Assembly: GCA_030407085.1 (NCBI GenBank)
Contig: CM059584.1
Span: forward strand, 136,390,001 to 136,454,000
Direction of reading: 5' to 3'
DNA length: 64,000 nt
Origin: Trichopria drosophilae
Taxonomy: Eukaryota; Arthropoda; Insecta; Hymenoptera; Diapriidae
The stretch's first letter is position 1. Each line of letters starts with the position of its first letter. This document shows positions 35,501-44,746 of this stretch, piece by piece. The position numbers and the translations under genes were made by a program. Under the pieces are notes generated by a model that was not told where the DNA came from, searched no databases, and saw nothing but the letters and a program-made list of their open reading frames with translations.

Positions 35501-35927
35501 AGTCAAGGACTGACTGAAGAGAATTTAACAACAATGGAAGATCTGAATTAGGTTGAAAATAGAACGAACCTTGAATTAATGGAAACGGGTGAGAATTAAC
35601 TAGTATAAAAATCCAATGGGGGGAGGATTCAATCAGCACTGGTGAACCCGACGATGGTACAAATGTTGACAAACCGCCGGAATATCTGCCTCTTGAACCT
35701 TCCCGTGTAGCTGGAACGAAGAAGTTCACTGAACCATAAATCTCAGATGGAGTAGTTGGCTCAGTACACCAGGTCTCAGAAAAATTCATGATCCGATCAG
35801 GCTGGATCTTGGTTGCCATTGAAAAATTATGCGGGCCATGAATATTCCAAAACGCTAGAGACAACGTTGAATCTTGCTGAGAAAGAGAAGCCTCGGTGGG
35901 TAGAGAACGCTGTGATTTAGTGTCCAT
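32532..35927 (-). CDS. retrotransposon ORF2: APE endonuclease and reverse transcriptase
   Basis: 1131 residues from the ATG at 35927; the frame stays open upstream to 36167, overlapping the end of ORF1. The start at 35927 is preferred because it lies 84 nt after the ORF1 stop and homology begins just after it (LAFWNIHG). Endonuclease: FWNIHG (about 25-30), SETW (50-53), GGDFN (156-160), GSDHF (258-262). Reverse transcriptase: KAVGPDG (495-501), VDFRRAFDS (626-634), GVLQGEILSPLLF (683-695) and the catalytic FADD (727-730). Near the C-terminus is CSVC...H...C (1056-1074; CX2CX9HX4C), a zinc-finger-like motif found in several non-LTR clades. No RNase H domain is seen. It would nick target DNA and prime cDNA synthesis from the nick. 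No stop or frameshift is present. Confidence 0.95.
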   Translation of the reverse strand: MDTKSQRSLPTEASLSQQDSTLSLAFWNIHGPHNFSMATKIQPDRIMNFSETWCTEPTTPSEIYGSVNFFVPATREGSRGRYSGGLSTFVPSSGSPVLIESSPHWIFILVNSHPFPLIQGSFYFQPNSDLPLLLNSLQSVLDSLLIKFPDSMFILGGDFNSWTGDLDLERDFPNLFEETQLEIIRKTCDERINSRGKYLYDFMFENNYVLLNGRSLSDSPAQFTFLDCKGRSIVDLVWVSAAHLYIVRDFFIDHDGGGSDHFPAVVSLSLTLCNSPSFSCSSSTAPFRFKASWSLEGESRLVKRMSERNPYELFYDYDAQSPSFDAFCSGLLGILMQEGLVTLVTSSEKKSSLRRAVPQWYDSSCRSARKAMNRARHLLRLNGHGRPFEVSYLAAKKEFKQATVVAKRLHSSRLADAFARVRDSKGFWSTVRRHRRSTLCSSAVSLEAWGGHLGLLYPPKPSLHLTFYGTFDRDLDGLVFPRELMESMKRLKSGKAVGPDGIPAETWKLLSGEWFSYVLDLFNLILSTELPPEGLMRANLFMLFKKGDRTLPENYRAIAITNALTKLFTQVLAARLENWLQHRDILPDEQAGFRRGRSAEDNIFTLNAAVQIQLRKKASKCYVLFVDFRRAFDSIPHNKLWLKLYKLGVSAKMVRLLKAFYESAKSAVVCDAGTTEPVRVSAGVLQGEILSPLLFIFYISDIVSYFREQGLRGIDFTSIYDLMMLLFADDLTIFAYSPADLRAKLKVLESYCNLNGLDVNLDKTKILVFRRGGPLDASSRSFFYGNQQVEVASTYPYLGTIVSSSASGLKATENAMAKTRQATASILSIMASGRCDSSSAALKLYGAAIISTLLYAAPCWALGHLDRLESVQVEFFKKWFKLPKSTPAYLLRLELGLYPISVEIIRRALILVIKYMRQASTSLARLGLFRLLELNMGNSDASRINWISQLKAVLPTSYYPDLWAHFTPENWESNLKSTCETFATSLRNLDLRRYFESESCQIPIYRQFSDGLASLAPVRCQLSHLRLKVQLRTATTFSRSFCIGSTLYMYNPTEPCSVCNTGRMETLMHILCECPHSSPSRSRLSRSGLVPDCAIESVLAFLIHSSDPRIIKALFGFVCSCFKRRKFLLEM

Positions 35928-36010
35928 GAAGAGCGAGCGAGGTCCCAAGCGATGGCTAATGGCGTGTTGGAGTGGCTTGCAGCCCCTGAAGCTGGACGAC
36001 GGGGCTGGGT

Positions 36011-37063
36011 CTATGCGTTTTTTTGGTGCACAGAAGTATTGCGAGGAAGTGGCAGACTGGAAGCTGATGCGATCGGTAGGGAAGAAGACGGACCCACCTC
36101 CATTCCATTGGTTGTTAATGGCACTTCCGGTACGAAGGAATTCTCGTCGTCCGACCAGCCATACCAAACCCCCTCAATACGCACCCTATGCAGCTTCCTT
36201 TCAGCAGATTTGCCATCAGCTTTAGCTTTTTTAAACAATTGTCTGGCGTGGAAGTCGATGCGGCGGTCCCTGGCCGTTTGATCAGCGTCAATATAAATAT
36301 TTTTACCAGCAAGACGCTGCTTCTTGAGAGACATAATGTGGTGCTTCGAACGGAAGGTAAGCAATTCTACAATAAGAATAGGAGGCTCTTTCCGTATTTG
36401 AAATACTGTGTCTACGACATTCGAGATATCGAAAACATCCTCCAAGAATTTTTCAACACACGCTGTTGGGTCGCCAGAGACTTTTAGCCCTCTAATCTTA
36501 ATATTTTTCTTTATGAGGAGCTTATTTTGTTTTTCCAATTCCGATTTTAAGTGGAGAATCTCTGAGTCTTTTTCAGCCAGTTTGTTTTTTAGGGAGGCGA
36601 CTTCACTTAAAACCTCTTCCCTGAGATCCGAAATAGCCTCCAAATTTGTTTTTGTGGCTGTATCAACTTTGTCGTCGATTTTCTTAGACAAGGCTTGGAT
36701 AATCGAGTCGTGCAGCTCTTTAAATTGCTTGTCCATATCGGAGTCCCGACGATCAATATTTAAAACTGGCTCCTTGAATGAGACTGTGGTAGTGCAGTGC
36801 CTTTTTGACATTAGATTATCCGAAACAGCCGATGGAGAAGTTTCGGGCGAGCAAACACGTTTCATACGGGTGAAAAATTCAGAGATAGGCTTGACGTGCG
36901 GATCTCTATAGGCAAGCCATTTTGTCGCTGACGAGGGCCGCCCTACTCTTGATGGAAGCGAGTGTACTGTAGCAGGTGTCTCCTCCCCCGGACCAGTCGA
37001 ACTTAGCGGCGTTCTCTGAGGAGAGAGGGAAGGCGTGGCCAAGTCCTCCTCGTACATAAACAT
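36011..37063 (-). CDS. retrotransposon ORF1: coiled-coil RNA-binding protein
   Basis: 350 residues. An S/P/T-rich N-terminus (1-100) is followed by a coiled coil at about 110-184 with regular heptads (SLKNKLAEKDSEILHLKSEL). A compact domain at 185-260 begins KKNIKIRGLKV and looks like the RRM-type fold of L1-like ORF1 proteins. After it comes a basic, helix-rich region (DQTARDRRIDFHARQLFKKA) and then VWYGWSDDENSFVPE. No CCHC knuckles are present. Such proteins trimerise and coat the element RNA as a chaperone (known for L1; inferred here). The last 150 nt overlap the open ORF2 frame, so frameshifting or reinitiation could couple them. A recognition at family level, not a named protein. Confidence 0.88.
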   Translation of the reverse strand: MFMYEEDLATPSLSPQRTPLSSTGPGEETPATVHSLPSRVGRPSSATKWLAYRDPHVKPISEFFTRMKRVCSPETSPSAVSDNLMSKRHCTTTVSFKEPVLNIDRRDSDMDKQFKELHDSIIQALSKKIDDKVDTATKTNLEAISDLREEVLSEVASLKNKLAEKDSEILHLKSELEKQNKLLIKKNIKIRGLKVSGDPTACVEKFLEDVFDISNVVDTVFQIRKEPPILIVELLTFRSKHHIMSLKKQRLAGKNIYIDADQTARDRRIDFHARQLFKKAKADGKSAERKLHRVRIEGVWYGWSDDENSFVPEVPLTTNGMEVGPSSSLPIASASSLPLPRNTSVHQKNA

Positions 37064-37372
37064 ATATTGCCTGCCCGGAACGTGCTGCCACGAACGGACA
37101 AGTGTCTAGGCTGACACACAAGCAAGTGAGGAGCGTGCACCGCTGTCGAGAGACTTTGAAGGTTATGTTCAGATGCACTTATTTAACTTTAAACAGCACA
37201 AAAACTACTGAATCCGTTTACTGCACAAACAGACAGCACTGTAGGACGGTTTAATAAATTAACAAAAAAGACATTCAACACTGCATAACCAATTTCAGGC
37301 AGTGAAATTATGACAGAAACACAGGACGAAGTCCAAACGTGTGTTCAACCGATCGTTACCGGAAGTGTACTC

Positions 37373-37387
37373 CTGGAGCCATATTAT
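37373..37387. repeat. target-site duplication, 5' side of the LINE
   Basis: CTGGAGCCATATTAT, identical to 32242-32256; the element begins GAGTACACTTCC on the minus strand directly inside it. Confidence 0.9.
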
Positions 37388-37727
37388 ATGAGTGATTCTC
37401 CTCAAAACTGTTACTTTTGACCCGAGATTTCGACAAATGATTAAAACAACCAAATTTGACTGCTATGGAGATTTTTATATTCCTTATACTCAACAAAAAA
37501 TAGGCTGAACTATTAGAAATTAAATACTTAGAAAGTTATGTTAATGAAATGAAAAACTGTATGCCACGGTACTAAAATATTAGTGAAAAATATAATATTA
37601 TTTTATTTTTTGTGCTATAATTTTCATAATCACTGGGAAAAGTAGTTAAATAATGATTTTGGAATATATATGGATATACCTAATTATTTAATTCTTAATA
37701 CATGTAATCATGTGGCTTAAATAACCA
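37388..37727. other. spacer right of the LINE
   Basis: AT-rich, no feature recognised. Confidence 0.35.
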
Positions 37728-38533
37728 CCCAGCAATCGAATTTGGATAGAGTTGTATAGAATTGGATTCAATTATTAAATTCTGAATCCATACTTTGGTC
37801 AACGGTGAATCCATTTTAATATGTAAATACAATTCTATTCGTTCATACGAATAAAAAGATTACTTTCTGAATTCATATTAATCCAAAAAAAAGTTTTCTT
37901 TTTTAAAATTAAATCTTAAATACATCCGTATTCAACATTACGGATTCAAAAGTAGCCAAGTGTATTCATTTCAATCCAAAAAAAGTTGTATTTCAAAAAC
38001 AAAACTTTGAATAAATCTATATTCAACATTACGAATTCAAAACTATCTAAGCATATTCATTTCAATGCAAGAAAAGTATTCTTTCAAAAACGTAACTTTG
38101 TATACATCCGTATTCAATATTACGGACTCAAAACTATCCAAGTGTATTTATTTCAATCCAAAAAAAGTTTCCTTCCTCAAAACGAAATACTGAATGCCTC
38201 CGTATTCAACATTACGGATTCAAAACTATCTAAGCGTATTCATTTCAATGCAAAAAAAGTTTTCTTTCAAAAAATAAACTTTGAATAAATCTGTATGCAA
38301 TATTACGGATTCAAAACTATCTAATTGTGTTCGTAAAATTGAATACAGATGTATTACTTTTTCTGAAATTTAATCCGGCAAATTACGCTTCCGATTGTAT
38401 TCGTAAAATTCAATACAGATGGATTCCTTTCTTCAGAATTCAATCCATTTGAATACATATTTATGGAATCAAAGTATGAATTGATAATGAATTGGAATTT
38501 TCAATCCAACCCTATCCAATCTCGATTGCTGGG
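37728..38533. mobile_element. 806-bp CCCAGCAATCG MITE with internal tandem repeat
   Basis: Ends: CCCAGCAATCGAATTTGGAT on the left, and CCCAGCAATCGAGATTGGAT read inward from the right. The inside is a tandem array of a unit of about 92 bp, starting near 37927, 38020, 38109, 38203 and 38292, plus a partial unit before. Each unit holds CGTATTCAACATTACGGATT, then CAAAACTATCTAAG and a CATTTCAATSCAA word. It is non-coding; the open frame at 37986-38288 is a reading of the tandem units. Confidence 0.8.
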
Positions 38534-39315
38534 TAACTTTATTTAACGTTAATTATAAAAACAAATATATAAATTTACTTTCTGAGTAAATCGGCGATGA
38601 CGTTGGACTATTTCTGATACGTCCAAAATCAATATTAGTCAATGAAACGATTATTATGAATATTTGCCACAGTACTAACATTTTATGTTTTAATCGATAT
38701 TGTTAAGTGATGTTTACATCTAAAAATGTTTCCGCATAAACTTAAATTGGGTTAACAGCTACTGTATAAATACGTATCGTTTCATTTTTCGTCAATAATT
38801 TCTAGTTGAAAAAATGTATACCACTGACGCATTTATGTTTCTCGCCAATTTTTTATTACTTCATTGCCCAATTAAAAATTTACAGAATACAAAATTGCAT
38901 GTTTGTAACAATGGAAATATTTAACTACACATATTTTATGAAATTAAACTGCGTAGAATTCAGCAACCCTATCCTCACTTAATATAGAATAGGTCAAAAG
39001 TGTCGCAATAAAAATTTAAACAAAACTCAGAGACAAAGTTTGAGTAAAATTTACTATTATAAAATTACTTTTATCTATTGAAACGCTAACGTTCATTTGT
39101 AGCTGTTTGTATGTACACTCATCGACTATTTCATTATCTCATAAAATATATTCAGTTGAAAGTCGGACATTTGAAAAACCTAGAAGGGGACATCCTACGG
39201 TCCCCTAATAACTAAAACTATACTATACTATATATTATTATATAAAGTTTTGCAATGACTAACGAAACCCTGGTTCATATCGAAAGATGTGATATTCCGA
39301 GATAATAAATTGCAC
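38534..39315. other. gene-free AT-rich stretch
   Basis: No feature recognised. Confidence 0.35.
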
Positions 39316-40821
39316 TTGTGCCACGGTGAGCGTCGATCAAATTTAAATAAAAGTATCGTGCACATCGCAGATTTTAGTAAATATTTCCATAAAAATAGCA
39401 TCTAGACCTAATTTGCATCGCAGATTTCTTCTGGGGTCTTTTTGGGATTTCCTAACGATTATTTTAAGCTATCAATGAAAATAATCGCCAGGGGGAAACT
39501 CAAAATAACTCAATTTTTTGTATTCTTTTTTAAGATTTTAGTAAATATTTCCATAAAAATAGCATCTAGACCTAATTTGCATCGCAGATTTCTTCTGGGG
39601 TCTCTTTGGGGTCTTCTTTCTCTTTTCCTAACGATTATTTTAAGCTATCAATGAAAATAATCGCCAGGGGGAAACTCAAAATAACTCAATTTTTTGTATT
39701 CATTTTTTAAAATTTTAGTAGGTATTTCCATAAAAATTTTTTTTTTTTACAGATAATCTAATAAGGTACACCTTATCCTATGGTAATTTTGTATATATGT
39801 ATGTATGTATATAATTTATTAATATCATGGACATATTGTCCCTAGATATATGTGTACATAAGTAATAAAAAAAAACAATTTAATAACAAAACAATATACA
39901 ACGCAAATAATAATAAATATAACAAATATAAATCTTAGCGCAGGGCGGAAATACAAAATAATAAAAACTAAAAACTAAACGCAAATAGAAAAAAAACAAA
40001 GCCGGTATACACGTTACATTTGACACGATAACTGCATTTACAATAATTGTTACTCTAACATTAATTCATCCATCAGTCCAGCACGAAACATGTTAGCACT
40101 ACGCAGTTGATTTCAGCGTGTCAGGTAGAGTGTCCCAGTACTGAACAGCTCTTATCCAAAATGAATTTTGATATCAAGTCATGCGGCAAAAAGGTATAAT
40201 AATAGAAGGAGCAGATGTTCGTGCTGACCTAGGCAAACCTGATTCACAAATCTGGAGCGTAGATATGATGGATGTAAAGTAGACAAAACTTGGTACATAA
40301 GAGTACCCAAGAAATATTTACGACGTACAGAACAGGAGAGCCATCGTGCTGATGTATAGTATGTCGAGAGATTTTGATCTCGTCGTAAGTTGTAAACAAA
40401 GCGCAAGGCACTGTTTAATATACGCTGAAGCTTAATATTTAAGTAACATTTGTCACGGATAATTACATTATAAAAAAGAAATTGACAAAAAAAAACAACA
40501 AAATCTACTTATTTTTAGTTATTTTTGAACATCCTTTGAAATAAAAAGTATAAAAGTAGTTTACATATCGGGATTGTCTTTCTGATTAAAAAATCAAGTT
40601 TTATTGCCAAAAAACTAGATCTAAATGCTATTTTGACGGAAATATTTACAAAAACCTTTAGAAAAGTTTTTTAAATTGAGTTATTTTGAGTTTGCCCCTG
40701 GCGATCATTTTCATTGACGGCTTAAAATAATCGTCAGACAATCCCGAAAAGACCCCGAAAGAAATCTGTCATGTGCACGATACTTTTATTTAAACTTGAT
40801 CGAAGCTCACTGTGGTGCGTT
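39316..40821. mobile_element. inverted-repeat element I with duplicated left arm and inserted LINE
   Basis: The left end (GTGCCACGGTGAGCGTCGAT, then TTTAAATAAAAGTATCGTGCA) faces the right end near 40780-40821. The arms also share CTCAAAATAACTCAATTT and GATTATTTTAAGC. In the left arm a segment of about 165 bp is tandemly duplicated (39372-39530 and 39537-39710, sharing AAATAGCATCTAGACCTAAT and GCCAGGGGGAAACTC). The middle is a 5'-truncated LINE on the minus strand. Confidence 0.7.
39740..40470 (-). pseudogene. 5'-truncated jockey-type LINE 3' end
   Basis: The minus frame around 40440-40180 reads NIKLQRILNSALRFVYNL, RRDQNLSTYYTSARWL, RRKYFLGTLMYQVLSTLHPS. This is the characteristic C-terminal region of jockey-like reverse transcriptases common in insects. 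Stops and frame changes follow. The 3' part ends in TAATATCATGGACATATTGT on the plus strand and TATGTATGTATA repeats, then a T run on the plus strand (poly-A of the insertion). It lies inside inverted-repeat element I. Confidence 0.75.
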
Positions 40822-40827
40822 AGACAT

Positions 40828-40925
40828 TATAATAATAATAATTTGTCTTTATTGGCACAAAGTAGTACATAAATTTCCTCTTTAACCAAAAGGCGAGCCA
40901 CAGCTAGAGCTGCTTTACAGACTGA
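40828..40925 (-). mobile_element. short LINE 3'-UTR fragment
   Basis: On the minus strand GTGCCAATAAAGACAAATTA is followed by ATTATTATTATAAT, a poly-A-signal-plus-microsatellite tail typical of jockey-type LINEs. It is heavily 5'-truncated and has no coding part. Confidence 0.5.
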
Positions 40926-42298
40926 CCAGTATATTAATAATGAAAAATGGAAAAAATATGTTTGTTGAAGTAAACGTTACTTACTTTAATTAAAACTTGT
41001 TTAGCTCTAAAACTTAAATATAATAATGTTTACTGGTATGTAAATTTAGACAATATCTTCGTTGTTAGTCACATGAATTTATTGAAAATTAAAATTGAAA
41101 TTCAACAATACGTCTCGGTAACATAGACGCATCACTCTCGAAAGACTAGTGTATACTAGACATTTCGTGTTAATATTCATGAAATTCACTATTTTGCAAT
41201 TTAGAGCATTACTTGCTGTTAAAAAACCTTAATGGAATGTAAAGGATGAAAAGCTAGACGCAATTTAATATTCAACATTTTTTGTTAGTTTTTAAGTAAC
41301 CAAAGAAACCTGATTAATTTGCATAATTGATTATCCAAGTTCCAGTAGGTTACATATTAACGATTCTACTTTATTCTGTACTAACTACATTCGTAAATGG
41401 ATATCACTTACTCCGTTTTAAAGATTTAAAATTTATAATACACAATTTTACACGAGTTTAAACTTTTAACATTTGTGGTTGAAGCAATCTATTTGAGTCT
41501 TGAATTATGTTTTACTATTTTACAGATGACATCATCCTGATTCCAGAATACTTCAAGGTCGGTCTACACCTTTGCAAATATCTTATACAATTTCCATAAT
41601 TTTGGAGTAAGGGTGGATTATGATAAACAAATGAATTTTTGTTTTCATGACTAAAAAAAACCGGTAGCAATTGTTGGGAAGGTAAAAAGTTAAATGATAA
41701 AAAAAAACTTGTTGCTAGGTGAAAAAAATTTCATCCGTTTTCACTTTTTTTTTCGAAATAACGCCGCGAAAGATTTGTAAGATTTTGATGATAGATTTCA
41801 TCCATTCTGCAAAATGTGTTAACATAAAATGTATGTAAATTAAAATTTGCACATTTCTTACTCCGATATTTCACTGACGACAACGTAATCGGTTATCGGC
41901 ACACAAAACTCGGAACGAAAAACACTACGGCAGGATAATGCACCGTATGATGGTAAACATGCGCAAAAAAATTGCAATGGTGTGCAATTAGGATTTTGAC
42001 CAATCCGATTTCATCTAAATCACCTTTCTTTTTCTAACGATCCTGACTTCTCTCTCATACTTATGGGTATGTTACACCATGACGTCACCGACGAACTTTT
42101 GATTTTGAGCGCCCATTGTGAAAAGCGTCATCAAATTCAAGATTACAAGTTCGCTTTTTAAGCAGCTAAACTGGTGTAAAGTTATTAAAGTATATTAATA
42201 AACTCTTTAATTTTCATAAAAATTATTAGGTGTAAGTGCATGTACGTAAACATTTAGAAATAACAAAACATTGAGGTTAATATATCTACAAGTTGATA
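40926..42298. other. gene-free stretch
   Basis: AT-rich with a somewhat GC-richer patch at about 41870-42150. No exon, RNA or bounded repeat was recognised. Confidence 0.4.
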
Positions 42299-42405
42299 CC
42301 CTGCAAACACAAAAGTAACAGTTATGTAACAACTATGTAACATTTATGTAACAATGTAACCATTACGTAAATATTACATAACTGTTACTTTCCGTGTTTG
42401 CAGGG
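42299..42405. mobile_element. 107-bp palindromic MITE, family B (intact)
   Basis: Starts CCCTGCAAACACAAAAGTAA and ends with GGAAA-variant complement TTACTTTCCGTGTTTGCAGGG. The whole element is a near-perfect palindrome of ATGTAAC/GTTACAT words with no real loop. A second copy interrupts a pogo-like MITE at 44286-44391, and a half copy is in the patch at 44838-44889. Confidence 0.85.
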
Positions 42406-42471
42406 TAGTTTTGACGGGTTCTTCATAGAATTTATCAACCTGTTGCATTTTTTATTATTTACACTTTATTC

Positions 42472-43013
42472 TTAACCTTTTCGCCGCGAAGACCGAAAAC
42501 TCGAAAGTGGGCTCAAAATGTTACGATATTTCCGGCCAATTTGAAATTTGTGTAGATATGGATGTTTATGTTCTCGCTGATTATGAATTTGGACTATTTG
42601 GAGTCAGTTTTCAAACATTCAAAATGGCGGATCCAATATGGCCGACATTTTTTTAAAATTCAAGCTGCCATGTTGAATTTTCTGTTTAAAGTTTTACAAA
42701 TTTTTAATCAAATTCAGATTCAGCGATTCAACATACCCAATAAGACCTAACTCTGGTGTATATCTGTTTATTTATTCTCTATTTATTCATTCTTTTATAA
42801 TTACGTGTACAATGAAAAATGCTGAAAAACTGTCCGATTTTGAGCCGCCATATTTGTTTTTTCGTTTAGAATTTTCGGAATTTGACCGCAAATTTGGATC
42901 CAGCGATTCAAAATACCCAATAAAACATAACGCTAATATATGTCTGTTTGTTTATTCTCTGTTTATTCAGTCTTTTATAACTACGTGCATACACGTAGTC
43001 CACAGCGAAGGGT
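42472..43013. mobile_element. old TTAA-type element with internal direct duplication
   Basis: TTAACCTTTTCGCCGCG on the left and CACAGCGAAGGGTAAA on the right form a weak inverted pair resembling piggyBac ends; the right flank has decayed to TTTA. Inside, a unit of about 100 bp is repeated directly at 42712-42810 and 42895-42990 (CAGCGATTCAAMATACCCAA, TTTATTCTCTNTTTATTCA). Ahead of the first unit stands AAAATGGCGGATCCAATATGG. Open frames here are readings of the repeat. Confidence 0.5.
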
Positions 43014-43288
43014 AAAGTCATTGCTGTCATTAACCGATAATATTTTTAAAGATAATTTAACTCTATTGTGAGTAAAATTTACATTTACTGTTTACTTTTG
43101 ATTCTGCTGATATTATGTAAGGCATCGTTTACACAAATAAAACCAGAATATGTAACCGAACATTATTTTGAGAGTATCGAATAGTCAATAGGTTGGTCTG
43201 GTTAAAGTATAGTATCGTTGTTTACAAAATATTAATTTTTTTGTTGTACAGTGCTGTATCCATTTGCAGAAATAAAATTATCTTTATT
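43014..43288. other. AT-rich spacer
   Basis: No feature recognised. Confidence 0.3.
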
Positions 43289-43694
43289 CCCAGTAAACGA
43301 AAATTCATTGAAGGTCGATTGAAATTTATTCATGACATGACGTCTGAATTAGATTTCTTAACTTCTTAAATGTATTTCAATGTACAAATTAATTTCAATT
43401 ACTTTTAATAGTTAATAGTTTGTAGAAAGTTGTTTGCTTCAATGATTTTGAATGAGAAAAAAGTGTCATCGTTAATGAATTTCAATAGAAAATTGCAAAT
43501 AGAACAGTTGGAGATTGAATTAATTCCAATAGAAAAATAGTTATCTTTGCTTCAAATGAATTAATTTCAAGAAATTTGAATTATAAAAAAGTAAAATATG
43601 AAATATATCTGAAGTATTTTCTCATTGAAATTCAATCCAGACGATGGAAAACTTATTTAGAAATGATGCAGTGAATGAATTTTTGTTTGCTGGG
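43289..43694. mobile_element. 406-bp CCCAGYAAAC MITE (S), compact copy
   Basis: Left end CCCAGTAAACGAAAATTCAT; right end read inward CCCAGCAAACAAAAATTCAT. It is flanked by TATT on both sides (43285-43288 and 43695-43698), a probable 4-bp target duplication. Many ATTTCAAT/ATTGAAAT words lie inside. The termini match those of the expanded copy at 17317-19666. Confidence 0.8.
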
Positions 43695-43698
43695 TATT

Positions 43699-44144
43699 TA
43701 ATGTTTTCACTATATTTTATATGACAATATATGCAGGTAAATGTGTTGAAGTAAATCATAGTAACTTATTGCTTTATTTGAATAGTTTAAATGTGTTGCA
43801 CATTTAGTCATCTTAAAACCTAATACTATTTAAATAATCTTTAAAATCTTATATAATAAGTTAACAAACATTTGTTGTTTCTGCATGTAGAATTATTCAT
43901 ATTTTGTTTGCACTACATGTTTATTTAAAAAGTACAATCTATTAACATCTAACTTCTGCCACAACCCAAAGAATTGCTATGCACATTAGGGTGGTCCACA
44001 AAAAATCGAAGTAGCGAATTTTTAGTCTAACCCCCCCCGTCCCCCCTACAATTCGTCTACATTGAAAATAAACAGACACGTATATTTTTGTTTTGCGATT
44101 GGTTGCTATTTAATGGTGGCGCCGGACCCATCAAATTTCCCATG
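43699..44144. other. AT-rich spacer
   Basis: No gene is seen. There is a C-rich run at about 44030-44047. Confidence 0.35.
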
Positions 44145-44471
44145 TACAGCAGAACTTCACTTTATTGTCCTTCACTTTGTTAGCGCATTCACATTATTAG
44201 CGAGATTCCCTTCACATATTTAGCGCAGGTAAGGTTAGTTCTTCTTCCCTCTTTCGTAATTCCAGTTTCGTCCGGAAGGTGCGCACCTGCAAACACGGAA
44301 AGTAACAGTTATGTAATATTTACATAATGGTTACATTGTTACATAAATGTTACGTAGTTGTTACAGAACTGTTACTTTTGTGTTTGCAGGGCAAGAAACG
44401 ATGCGCATTTGTCGAACAACAATGTGAAAGGCAAAACCCCGAGTAGGATAATAAAGTGAAGTTCTACTATA
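44145..44471 (+). mobile_element. pogo-like MITE family A, interrupted copy
   Basis: Same element as 16042-16274 in opposite orientation (TACAGCAGAACTTCACTTTA ... AAGTGAAGTTCTACTATA). At 44286 it is split by the 107-bp palindrome. Comparison with the sister shows the empty site ...GGTGCGCAAGAAA..., here GGTGCGCA[insert]GCAAGAAA, so GCA was duplicated. Confidence 0.85.
44286..44391. mobile_element. palindromic MITE family B, nested copy
   Basis: CCTGCAAACACGGAAAGTAA ... TTACTTTTGTGTTTGCAGG, inserted in the pogo-like MITE with an apparent 3-bp GCA duplication. It is in inverted orientation relative to the copy at 42299. Confidence 0.85.
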
Positions 44472-44485
44472 TTTTAAATGGGAAA

Positions 44486-44746
44486 TACAGAGGTGCAGTA
44501 TCTTTGCGTCTCTCTATATTTACTTCCCAGCATATTTCCCTGGTTCCGTTATATTTGCCTGTCGCAGCTCTCCTTTTCCCCCCACCTTGGGGTCTTGGGC
44601 CTCAGGAAGGGCCTGTGGTGACGTAACGAGCGTAACGCGATTGAGGGGAGTGGGGGAAGCGGCGCTCCCTTTCTTTTGGCAAATATCACGAGACTGGTGG
44701 GGAAAATGAGGAACCGAATCTGTAAATATACCGTGACTCTATTGTA
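44486..44746 (+). mobile_element. GC-rich pogo-like MITE family D, copy 1
   Basis: Homologous over its length to 57587-57852 and, reversed, to the two parts of 60013-60542. Shared words include TTACNTCCCAGC, TTTTCCCCCCACCTTG, GGGCCTCAGGRAGGGCCTG and GAGGAACCGA. The left terminal 25 bp are diverged; the right end is GTGACTCTATTGTA. Confidence 0.75.

Larger units (their letters stand above)
32257..37372 (-). mobile_element. full-length non-LTR retrotransposon
   Basis: A 5.1-kb element on the minus strand carries a 5' UTR of about 310 nt, ORF1 (37063-36011), ORF2 and a 3' UTR of about 275 nt. It ends in an A-rich tail (AATACAAAAAAAAAATACAA). A perfect 15-bp target duplication flanks it. Both ORFs are open, and base composition is clearly GC-richer than the host, as expected of a recent insertion. 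The 3' UTR holds an AATAAA just before the tail. The clade is uncertain. ORF2 has an APE endonuclease and reverse transcriptase without RNase H, while ORF1 has a coiled coil and no zinc knuckles. That argues against jockey, R1 and I, which carry CCHC knuckles in ORF1. Confidence 0.93.

Noticed and set aside
35896..36911. Plus-strand frames of up to 167 residues across the retrotransposon
   Set aside because: They are antisense shadows of ORF1 and ORF2, which carry clear motifs on the minus strand.
37986..38288. A 100-residue plus-strand frame with internal repeats, resembling a repetitive protein
   Set aside because: The repeats are the 92-bp tandem DNA units inside a MITE, and units outside the frame contain stops.
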